From Chloroflexota bacterium (lineage in GTDB: Bacteria > Chloroflexota > Dehalococcoidia > SAR202 > UBA11138): 8,694 nt of DNA. Positions 1-5,573 of the stretch are shown here, piece after piece. The position numbers and the translations under genes are program-made. Under the pieces are notes generated by a model. It made no database searches. It saw only the letters and a program-made list of their open reading frames with translations, and was not told the DNA's origin. The stretch covers positions 1 to 8,694 of the forward strand of contig JADFQF010000041.1 of the NCBI GenBank assembly GCA_022561955.1, read 5' to 3'. How positions within the stretch are numbered: position 1 is the first letter of the stretch; each line of letters starts with the position of its first letter.

Positions 1-69
1 GACTGAGCGGCGCGGCGAGCCGCGGCGCATGTGTAAGATCCAGCCGCCGAAGAACGAGCCGGTGGTTGT

Positions 70-107
70 CCGGCCTCAGGTTTGGGGGCCGGCCTCAGGT
101 ATGGGGG
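70..107. repeat. 19-bp tandem direct repeat at the 3' end of the cytochrome c gene
   Basis: Two adjacent 19-base units, 70-88 and 89-107, both beginning CCGGCCTCAGGT and ending TGGGGG, differ at a single position (T at 82, A at 101). The cytochrome stop codon (complement of 95-97) lies in the second unit. Each unit carries a TGA in the equivalent place, so gaining or losing a unit would change only the last residues or the 3' untranslated region. It looks like a recent slippage or duplication. No function is evident. Confidence 0.7.
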
Positions 108-622
108 TCCGGGTGGCCGTGCCGGGGGTGTCCCTCATCCGTGTGCTCGATCAGTTCGAGTACATCGTGCGGAACATCGGCTTCCCCGAACAAGCTTTGT
201 TCGGCGCGGCTATAGGCGAAGCCGATGATGTCGAAAAGCTCCTGGCCGGTCAGGTAAATCTGCTCGCCAAAGACGTCCTGTTGGACCGCGATCATCATTT
301 CCGCGCCGCGCCACATCCTGGCGCTAAACGAAAAAGGATTCACGAGTTGACGGCCCGCCGGCGCATCCAGGGGCCGCCCTTCGTCCCCGCCGACGCCGTT
401 GACGGAATGGCATACGACGCAGCCCTTGCCGACGAAAAGCATCCGTCCCCGCGCTGGATTCATGGCTGGAAGATAGATCCCCGAGGCGAACTTCTCTGAA
501 GTTCCCCGTGGTTCAGGCGTTGAAATCCCGTCCGCCGCGACAGCAACGGTGCGCGGCGACAGGGCCACGAAGACAATGGCCAAGGCGCCAAGGGACAATC
601 TGAAGCCAAGTGAGTTCCGCAT
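95..622 (-). CDS. Exported class I c-type cytochrome with histidine-rich C-terminus
   Basis: A 175-residue periplasmic or membrane-facing electron carrier with one covalently bound heme. The start at 622 gives a classic Sec signal peptide (basic MRNSLGFR, hydrophobic core to about residue 20, then TVAVAA before DG near residue 30). A GGGAG Shine-Dalgarno lies 6 bases upstream (complement of 629-633). The frame stays open upstream to 712, but that extension would bury the signal. The heme site is C68-V-V-C71-H72. A later stretch, ARMWRGAEMM (101-110) followed by TGQELFDIIGFAYS (125-138), resembles the W-x-x-A/H-x-x-M and GQEL-D-I-x-F-Y segments of small class I cytochromes, and a methionine near 109-110 is the likely axial ligand. 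The last 16 residues carry five histidines (160, 165, 168, 170, 174), which could bind metal. The redox partner is unknown; the divergent neighbour is a transport protein and gives no clue. Family call is firm, specific role open. Confidence 0.88.
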   Translation of the reverse strand: MRNSLGFRLSLGALAIVFVALSPRTVAVAADGISTPEPRGTSEKFASGIYLPAMNPARGRMLFVGKGCVVCHSVNGVGGDEGRPLDAPAGRQLVNPFSFSARMWRGAEMMIAVQQDVFGEQIYLTGQELFDIIGFAYSRAEQSLFGEADVPHDVLELIEHTDEGHPRHGHPDPHT

Positions 623-909
623 GACTTGCTCCCAAGTTCCACCGGTCAACTCACCCCCCAGCCTCATCATCCCGGCAATTTCTTCAAATTGCGAGCTGGA
701 TCGATGCGGCATTTGGTCGCGGTTCGTTGAACCGGACCGCGGATCGCGCTCGACCCCGGTCCTATTTTCGGCGGGTGGTGGATCGCGTTAACCTTTTTCG
801 CTGGTGGAGGGCGGTTCTATCCGCCAAACTGGTACTGAATCGATACCGGCTAGGCTCGGCCATCGCGTCGAACCCCGGAGTAACAACGAATTCTAAAGGG
901 AGGACTCAA
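623..909. promoter_or_regulatory. Divergent intergenic region with three small hairpins
   Basis: This gap separates the divergent cytochrome and solute-binding protein genes and must hold both promoters, but I see no convincing -35/-10 pair on either strand. It contains a perfect 7-bp inverted repeat GCAATTT-CTTC-AAATTGC (675-692), about 53 bases upstream of the cytochrome start. It also has two adjacent stems close to the binding-protein gene: GGCGG/CCGCC with a 6-base loop (810-825), and CTGGTA/TACCGG with a 9-base loop and one G-T pair (829-849). The latter two would lie in the leader RNA if transcription starts further upstream. A strong GGGAGGA Shine-Dalgarno sits at 898-904. An in-frame ATG at 727 opens an upstream extension, but it has no signal-peptide character and is treated as non-coding. 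Confidence 0.5.
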
Positions 910-2499
910 ATGCGTAGAAAAGTCTCGTTACGAACCCGGTTGCTCGCCGCGGCTATTGGCGTGGCGGTCATCGCCCTGCAGCAGCCGCTTTCGTTGGCAA
1001 AAACGTTCCGTTGGGGCGGCCAGACCGACCCCGCGACGCTGGACCCCCATGCCACCAATACGGCGCCCGTTCTGGGCTTCCTCAACAACGTCTATGAGGG
1101 GCTGGTGCGGCGCGGCAAGGACCTCCAGATCGAGGGTGCCTTGGCCGAAAGCTGGGAGCCCCTCGGCGCGGAGGGCTGGCGCTTCCATCTCCGCCAGGGC
1201 GTCAAGTTCCAGGGCGGCGAGGACTTCGACGCGGAAGACGTGCTGTTTTCCTATGAGCGCGCCAGTTCGGAGGACTCCGACGTACGCGCCTGGTTCGCGT
1301 CCGTGAGTGAGGTCAAGATCATCGACAAGTACACGGTCGACTTTTTGACAAAGGCCCCAAACCCGCTGTTCCCGGATTCCATCGCGAACTTCATGATCCT
1401 GGATAAGGGCTGGGCGGAAGCCAATGGGGCCGAGAGGCCGTCACGCGACCAGGAAAACTTCGCCCGGCGGAACTCCAACGGCACCGGCGCCTTCCAGGTG
1501 CAATCGCGCGAGGTCGATGTGCGCACGGTTCTCGTCCCCTTCGAAGGTTGGTGGGACACGGCGGAGCACAACATCACCGAGGCGATATTCACGCCGATCT
1601 CGACCGCGGCGACGCGGGTTGCCGCCTTGCTGTCGGGTGAACTCGACTTCGTGGAGCCCATTCCCCTGCAGGACGTTCCCCGGCTGAAGAACTCGCCCGG
1701 CATTTCCGTGCTGCAAGGGGTCGAGGCCCGCGTCATCATGCTGGGCTTCGAGCACACGGGACGCGACCTGTGGAACTCGGATATCACGGGCAAGAACCCG
1801 TTCCAGGACAAGCGCGTGCGTCAAGCCGTCTATCAGGCGATCAACATGGACGCCATTATCGAAAAGACGATGCGCGGCAATGCTCAGGCGGCGGGGCTGT
1901 TGATCAGTCCGGCCATGCGTGGCTTCAACGCGGACCTGAATACACGCCTTGCGTTCGACCCCGAGGCCTCCAAGCGGTTGCTCGCCGAGGCCGGCTACGC
2001 CGACGGCTTCCGCTTCGGCCTGCGTTGCCCGAACGACCGCTACATCAACGATGAAGCGATCTGCACCGCCATTACCTCCATGCTGGCGGCAGTGGGCCTG
2101 GACGTCCGGCTCGACGTGGTGCCGGTGCGTAATTACTGGACGGAGCTGCGCGCGGATAACTTCGACATGTACATGCTGGGCTGGTCCCCCGGCACGTTCG
2201 ACGCGGAGCATCCGATCCGCTTCCTGGTAGCGACACCGAACAAGGAAAAGCGCCTGGGAAGCTGGAACTTCGGCAAGTACTCCAACGCCCGCATCGACGT
2301 ACTGCTCCCGGCGCTCCAGGTCGAACTGGACGACAAGAAGCGCCAGGAAATGATCGACGAGGTCCACACCATCATGCGGGATGAGGTGGCCTATGTGCCG
2401 CTGCACGTGCAGCCGTTGGTCTGGGCGATGCGTGACAACATCTCGGTCACGCAGCGTGCCGACAACTTCTTCATCCTGCGCTGGGTAAACGTGAACTAA
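910..2499 (+). CDS. ABC transporter substrate-binding protein, family 5 (peptide/nickel type)
   Basis: A 529-residue periplasmic binding protein of the SBP_bac_5 (DppA/OppA/NikA) family, which delivers peptides or other solutes to an inner-membrane ABC permease. The ATG at 910 has GGGAGGA five bases upstream and begins a Sec signal (MRRKVSLRTR, hydrophobic stretch 11-23, probable cleavage after SLA at residue 30). There is no lipobox cysteine, so it is soluble and periplasmic, as in Gram-negative cells. The mature N-terminus FRWGGQTDPATLDPHATNT and the block AESWEP...FHLRQGVKFQGG...FDAEDVLFSYER (79-116) are the family signature. Further family features are RQAVYQAIN, the WTELRADNFDMYMLGW segment and the closing YVPLHVQP region. 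Length is normal. No permease or ATPase gene adjoins it; the next gene is a DUF1445 protein after a 15-bp hairpin, so the two may be co-transcribed. The substrate cannot be read from sequence; a D-glutamate-containing peptide is only a contextual guess. Confidence 0.93.
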   Translation: MRRKVSLRTRLLAAAIGVAVIALQQPLSLAKTFRWGGQTDPATLDPHATNTAPVLGFLNNVYEGLVRRGKDLQIEGALAESWEPLGAEGWRFHLRQGVKFQGGEDFDAEDVLFSYERASSEDSDVRAWFASVSEVKIIDKYTVDFLTKAPNPLFPDSIANFMILDKGWAEANGAERPSRDQENFARRNSNGTGAFQVQSREVDVRTVLVPFEGWWDTAEHNITEAIFTPISTAATRVAALLSGELDFVEPIPLQDVPRLKNSPGISVLQGVEARVIMLGFEHTGRDLWNSDITGKNPFQDKRVRQAVYQAINMDAIIEKTMRGNAQAAGLLISPAMRGFNADLNTRLAFDPEASKRLLAEAGYADGFRFGLRCPNDRYINDEAICTAITSMLAAVGLDVRLDVVPVRNYWTELRADNFDMYMLGWSPGTFDAEHPIRFLVATPNKEKRLGSWNFGKYSNARIDVLLPALQVELDDKKRQEMIDEVHTIMRDEVAYVPLHVQPLVWAMRDNISVTQRADNFFILRWVNVN

Positions 2500-2506
2500 T
2501 GGGTCC

Positions 2507-2548
2507 TGAGTGGATGGGCCCCGCCGTTGGGCCGGGCTCATCCATTCA
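2507..2548 (+). repeat. 15-bp intergenic stem-loop after the binding-protein gene
   Basis: TGAGTGGATGGGCCC (2507-2521) pairs with GGGCTCATCCATTCA (2534-2548) over 15 positions, two of them G-T, with a 12-base loop. No T-run follows, so it is a poor intrinsic terminator. It sits 8 bases past the stop codon and 16 bases before the next start. Such hairpins after binding-protein genes are known (for example between malE and malF) to protect the upstream message and lower downstream expression. That role is inferred here. Confidence 0.6.
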
Positions 2549-2564
2549 CTCCTGCTGACCCGAC

Positions 2565-3353
2565 ATGGAGTGGACCGGCCTGAGCCCCGTGGCCCTGCGC
2601 CAAGCCATGCGCGAGGGCAAGTGGACGGGTCCGACCGGTGCGCTGGCGCCCGGCTTCGAGCAGGGCAATCTGGTCCTCCTGCCCGAGGCGATGGCCGACG
2701 ACTTCCGGCTCTACTGCCAGCGCAATCCTAAACCCTGCCCGCTGATGGCCGAAGGCAGGCCGGGCGATCCGACGCTGCCGGCGCTTGGCGCAGGCATCGA
2801 CTTGCGCACGGATTTGCCGCGCTACCGGGTGTTCCGCGCGGGCGAACCGCCCGTTGATGTGACCGACATCTCGGACGTTTGGCGCGGCGACCTGGTTCCC
2901 TTCGTGCTCGGCTGCTCGCTTTCCTTTGAGGCGGCCCTGGTACAAGCCGGCGTCCGGCTGCGCCATTACGAGCTCGGGACGACCTGCACCGCCTATATGT
3001 CGAACCTGGAGACGGCGCCCGCCGGGCCCTTCGCGACCAAGCTCATCGTCACCATGCGCGCCATCCGCCGCGACCAAAGCGAGCGCGTCATCGGCGTAAC
3101 CCGGCGCTTTTCCGAAAGCCATGGCGAACCGGTCCACATCGGCGACCCCGCGGCCATCGGCATCCAGGACATTTCCCGGCCGGACTTCGGGGACGCGGTA
3201 GACATCTACCCCGGCGAGGAGCCGGTGTTCTGGGCCTGCGGGGTTACTCCCCAGGCGGTGGCCCTTAATTGTAAACCCAGTCTGATGATGACTCACACTC
3301 CGGGAATGATGTTCATTACCAGCCAGCGTGACGCCGATTACGCCGTGCTTTAG
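2565..3353 (+). CDS. DUF1445 / YcsI family protein (D-glutamate cyclase N-domain homologue, putative hydro-lyase)
   Basis: A 262-residue cytosolic protein, full length for the family annotated as DUF1445, putative hydro-lyase or D-glutamate cyclase. Conserved blocks in order are WTGPTGALAPGFEQGNLVLLP (20-40), RNPKPCPL (53-60), LRTDLPRYRVF (80-90), DLVPFVLGCSLSFEAAL (109-125), HIGDPAAIGI (191-200), PVFWACGVTPQAV (220-232) and THTPGMMFIT (243-252). The fusion of this domain with DUF4392 is mammalian DGLUCY, which converts D-glutamate to 5-oxo-D-proline; here DUF4392 is the next gene. In Bacillus subtilis the homologue ycsI lies with the 5-oxoprolinase genes (ycsF, kipI, kipA), which fits the same pathway. 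The ATG at 2565 comes just after an in-frame TGA (2556-2558) and lacks a clear Shine-Dalgarno, so translation may depend on coupling or be weak. Third codon positions are strikingly GC-rich (46 of the first 50 codons after the start). Family assignment is firm; the activity of the bacterial protein alone is unproven. Confidence 0.92.
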   Translation: MEWTGLSPVALRQAMREGKWTGPTGALAPGFEQGNLVLLPEAMADDFRLYCQRNPKPCPLMAEGRPGDPTLPALGAGIDLRTDLPRYRVFRAGEPPVDVTDISDVWRGDLVPFVLGCSLSFEAALVQAGVRLRHYELGTTCTAYMSNLETAPAGPFATKLIVTMRAIRRDQSERVIGVTRRFSESHGEPVHIGDPAAIGIQDISRPDFGDAVDIYPGEEPVFWACGVTPQAVALNCKPSLMMTHTPGMMFITSQRDADYAVL

Positions 3354-3356
3354 CTT

Positions 3357-3384
3357 TCAGCAGTCAGCTATCAGCCATCAGCGG
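3357..3384 (+). repeat. Four-copy TCAGCNN heptad repeat
   Basis: Four exact 7-base units, TCAGCAG, TCAGCTA, TCAGCCA and TCAGCGG, run head to tail between the DUF1445 stop (3351-3353) and the DUF4392 Shine-Dalgarno. The final GG of the last unit starts the GGAGGAG at 3383-3389. From memory, similar dispersed TCAGC heptads occur in intergenic regions of several unrelated bacterial genomes. It marks the point where codon composition changes. Function unknown. Confidence 0.75.
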
Positions 3385-3394
3385 AGGAGTCAAA

Positions 3395-4252
3395 ATGAGC
3401 CAGACCATAGAAGACATTATTTTGGACCATGACAAACGGGGTGTCGCTCTCCTTCGGCCCCACATGGCGGTAGACTTTTGCTCGCAGGCGGCCCAGTACA
3501 TCATGGACCATCCCGGCAACGTGGCCATCGTTACCGGGTTTTACATATTGTCCGCCGGCAGTCCGGAGACGGACGGACCCGCCGGAGCGATTGCCATCGG
3601 TAGAGCTTTGCAGGCGCTGGGGCGAAGGGTGACCTACATCACCGACTCCTACACCGTGCCCGTGCTGGAAGGTCTGTTGGAGGATGGGACGGAGGTAGTG
3701 GATTTTCCCATTGCCGACATCGAGACCAGCCGAAAAGCAAGCTCGGAGATCCTGGAGCGGCTGGACCTATCATTGATAATTTCCATCGAACGTTGCAGCC
3801 GGACCAATGACGACGTCTATTTGAATATGCGGTACGTGGACATCACGCCTCACACCGCCCGGTTGGACTACCTGTTCGAAGCCGGCATTCCGTCGGTAGG
3901 CATCGGCGATGGCGGCAACGAGATAGGAATGGGGAATCTGGTGGAGTTCATCCCCCAAGTTGAAACCCTGCCCAACGACCCGGCGGTGACCAAAGTGGAC
4001 CGGCTAATCATCTCCAGCGTTTCCAACTGGGGCGGGTACGGACTCGCGGCATCCCTTTCAAAGCTGAGCGGCAAAAACGTCCTGTTGTCCGTGGAAGAGG
4101 ATATGGAGCTGATCAAGAAGTCCGTCGACTGGGGCGCCGTCGACGGTATTACGACGGAACAGGTCTACAAGGTGGACGGCTTCACGTTGGAGGAGAACGC
4201 CGAGGCAGTCACGGCGCTGCACAAGCTGCTGGAAGAGGCCGGAGTCTCTTAG
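3395..4252 (+). CDS. DUF4392 protein (D-glutamate cyclase-like C-domain)
   Basis: A 285-residue cytosolic protein matching the C-terminal domain of D-glutamate cyclase (DUF4392). In mammals this domain is fused behind DUF1445; here it follows the DUF1445 gene by 41 bases, so the two probably act together on D-glutamate. Recognisable blocks are IVTGFYILSAGSPETDGPAGA (45-65), VTYITDSY (79-86), SIERCSRTNDDVYLNMRYVDITPHTARLD (130-158), the glycine-rich GIGDGGNEIGMGN (169-181), and SSVSNWGGYGLAA (207-219). The start has a strong GGAGGAG (3383-3389) five bases upstream. Codon use is clearly less GC-biased than in the preceding gene (35 against 46 of the first 50 codons end in G or C), hinting at a different origin for the two halves. 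It ends only 10 bases from the convergent sigma-factor stop. It could act alone as a related cyclase or lyase; family call strong, reaction inferred. Confidence 0.9.
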   Translation: MSQTIEDIILDHDKRGVALLRPHMAVDFCSQAAQYIMDHPGNVAIVTGFYILSAGSPETDGPAGAIAIGRALQALGRRVTYITDSYTVPVLEGLLEDGTEVVDFPIADIETSRKASSEILERLDLSLIISIERCSRTNDDVYLNMRYVDITPHTARLDYLFEAGIPSVGIGDGGNEIGMGNLVEFIPQVETLPNDPAVTKVDRLIISSVSNWGGYGLAASLSKLSGKNVLLSVEEDMELIKKSVDWGAVDGITTEQVYKVDGFTLEENAEAVTALHKLLEEAGVS

Positions 4253-4262
4253 GCGGGAAGCC

Positions 4263-5117
4263 CTATCTCGTTGAATAAACCTGCCGTCGGGGCCTGCCCG
4301 GCCTGACGTCGGGAGCGTTCAGGGCCGCGGAGTTCTTCTGCAGCACGCCGCGAAGCTTTTGAAGGGCCGCGCGTTCCAGCCTGGACACGTGCATCTGCGA
4401 GATCTCGATCTGCTCGGCGATCTGCCTCTGGGACATACCCTTGTAAAACCGAAGCTGCAGGATATTCTTCTCACGGTCGGGCAAGGTGTCCAGGGCCGTC
4501 GCGAGAGTGAGGCGGTCGAGAGATAGGTCGAACTCCTGATCTATCGTGCCGACGTACTCCGCCAGCGTGGCGCTGCCCTCGGAATCATCGGAATCGACGC
4601 TTTCGTCCAGCGACCTTGGGTCTCCGATTCTGCCGAGCTCCGTCGCGGCGTTGATCTCCGCTTCCGAGAGGTCGCATGCTTCGGAAAGCTCCGACATAGT
4701 GGGCCATCTCCCAAGGGACGAAGCAAGATTCTCGGCCATCTTATCCAACGTCAGCTTGTTTCTGCGAAGCGTGCGAGGAATCTTTATGAGGCTGCCGTGG
4801 TCGCGAAGGTAGTTGAGAATCGCTCCCAGGACCTCGGGTATGGCCAGAGACGAGAAGCTGGTGCCTCGCTCCGGGTCGAACTTTTCAATTGCGTTCAGAA
4901 GGCCGATCATGCCTATCTGAAAGAGGTCTTCTTGTGGCTCCCTGGACGTACGAAATCTGCGGCACAGGCGCCTTACGAGAGGCACGTAATTCGTTACCAG
5001 CTGCTCTCTTGCGTCTGGGTCTGAAGTCTCCCGGTATACCTCGAGCAGCTTGAGCGTTTGCTTCGCGGAAGAGCTAACCCTCCCGTTGCGAGACCCCTCT
5101 GTCTTGACTGGTATCAT
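4263..5117 (-). CDS. RNA polymerase sigma factor, SigB/SigF/SigG-like (sigma-70 group 3)
   Basis: A 284-residue alternative sigma factor that directs RNA polymerase to a specific promoter set. Region 2 spans about 34-115 and holds DLFQIGMIGLLNAIEKFDPERGTSFSSLAIPEVLGAILNYLRDHGSLIKIPR (64-115), including the core-binding DLxQxGxIGLxxAxxxFDP and the -10 recognition helix. Region 3 follows (about 118-165, KLTLDKMAENLASSLGRWPTMSELSEACDLS). An acidic linker (171-182, DESVDSDDSEGS) separates it from region 4 (205-257), where SQRQIAEQIEISQMHVSRLERAAL is the -35 helix-turn-helix. The YxGMSQRQIA and QMHVSRL wording is typical of the SigB/SigF group. A basic tail (RPGRPRRQVYSTR) extends the C-terminus. 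No anti-sigma or anti-anti-sigma gene is in the window, so its control is unseen. The ATG at 5117 has only a weak GGGGC/AGG upstream. It is convergent with the DUF4392 gene with no room for a terminator between them. Confidence 0.93.
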   Translation of the reverse strand: MIPVKTEGSRNGRVSSSAKQTLKLLEVYRETSDPDAREQLVTNYVPLVRRLCRRFRTSREPQEDLFQIGMIGLLNAIEKFDPERGTSFSSLAIPEVLGAILNYLRDHGSLIKIPRTLRRNKLTLDKMAENLASSLGRWPTMSELSEACDLSEAEINAATELGRIGDPRSLDESVDSDDSEGSATLAEYVGTIDQEFDLSLDRLTLATALDTLPDREKNILQLRFYKGMSQRQIAEQIEISQMHVSRLERAALQKLRGVLQKNSAALNAPDVRPGRPRRQVYSTR

Positions 5118-5249
5118 ACCTGCCCCAACTTCTGAATTAAGCTTGAGTCAGAAATCTGTGACCGCCCCAAGGAATGTGGAGCTGCGGCTAAACCTGCAGT
5201 TGACGAAGATTCATATAACCGCGCCTTAAAGTTAATATGGCTGGGCCGA

Positions 5250-5278
5250 ATGAAATACCGAGCCTCTACGTATTTCAT
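5250..5278. repeat. Perfect 9-bp inverted repeat, candidate operator
   Basis: ATGAAATAC (5250-5258) and GTATTTCAT (5270-5278) are exact reverse complements. Their centres are 20 bp apart, about two helical turns, which suits a dimeric DNA-binding protein. It lies 133 bases upstream of the sigma-factor start and about 296 upstream of the metallohydrolase start. The cognate regulator is unknown; a transcript hairpin with an 11-base loop is the alternative. Confidence 0.5.
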
Positions 5279-5347
5279 ACTGTGGGTAGCCTCCATCGCC
5301 TTTGGCCTCGCGTTCGACAGACGCCGATGAATAGGGGCCGAGGCGTG

Positions 5348-5415
5348 TAGGGGTTCTAATAAGTGTCTAAAACTACCCCTAGCAGCGGTCTTATATTAAG
5401 GACCCTTTTGGACAC
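5348..5415 (+). repeat. Overlapping, mutually exclusive stems upstream of the metallohydrolase gene
   Basis: TAGGGGT (5348-5354) pairs with ACCCCTA (5375-5381). GTGTCTAAAA (5363-5372) pairs with TTTTGGACAC (5406-5415) with one G-T. Inside the latter, GGTCTTA (5387-5393) pairs with TAAGGACC (5397-5404) with one bulged G. The first and second stems interleave and would form a pseudoknot or compete, an arrangement seen in regulatory leaders. Whether the region is transcribed is unknown. Confidence 0.4.
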
Positions 5416-5573
5416 CGTTAAGCAGTCTATAGGCACCTTGGAGCGATTTACGGGCTGCGTGTCACTACGTGGCTTTTGCCCATGCCGGCACGCTTGGTGA
5501 TACCCTCAGGGTCCATAGGTGCTCGCACCCAGACCGACTGGTGCTAGCCTGTAAAAGAAGCCCTCGGAAATTC

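Larger units (their letters stand above)
5118..5573. promoter_or_regulatory. 456-base divergent intergenic region with nested inverted repeats
   Basis: This gap lies between the divergent sigma-factor and metallohydrolase genes and is more AT-rich than either. I find no canonical sigma-70 promoter on either strand. It holds a 9-bp operator-like dyad at 5250-5278, a set of overlapping stems at 5348-5415, and a small stem GCACCCAG/CTGGTGC at 5525-5543. No tRNA or known riboswitch is recognisable. The reading frame of the downstream gene stays open back to 5469 but shows no family homology there. Confidence 0.5.

Noticed and set aside
11..24. CGCGG-CGAG-CCGCG hairpin near the left edge
   Set aside because: Short, pure GC and without a T-run in either direction; at the window edge it cannot be tied to any transcript.
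29..499. Plus-strand open frame of 156 codons
   Set aside because: It lies antisense to the cytochrome c gene, which has a heme motif, signal peptide and Shine-Dalgarno. The product is low-complexity and has no recognisable domain.
1441..2541. Minus-strand open frame of 366 codons
   Set aside because: It is antisense to the well-supported family 5 binding protein. Long antisense frames are expected where third positions are GC-rich, and the His/Arg/Gln-rich product has no family look.
2538..3296. Minus-strand open frame of 252 codons
   Set aside because: It mirrors the DUF1445 gene, whose conserved blocks are clear; same GC3 artefact.
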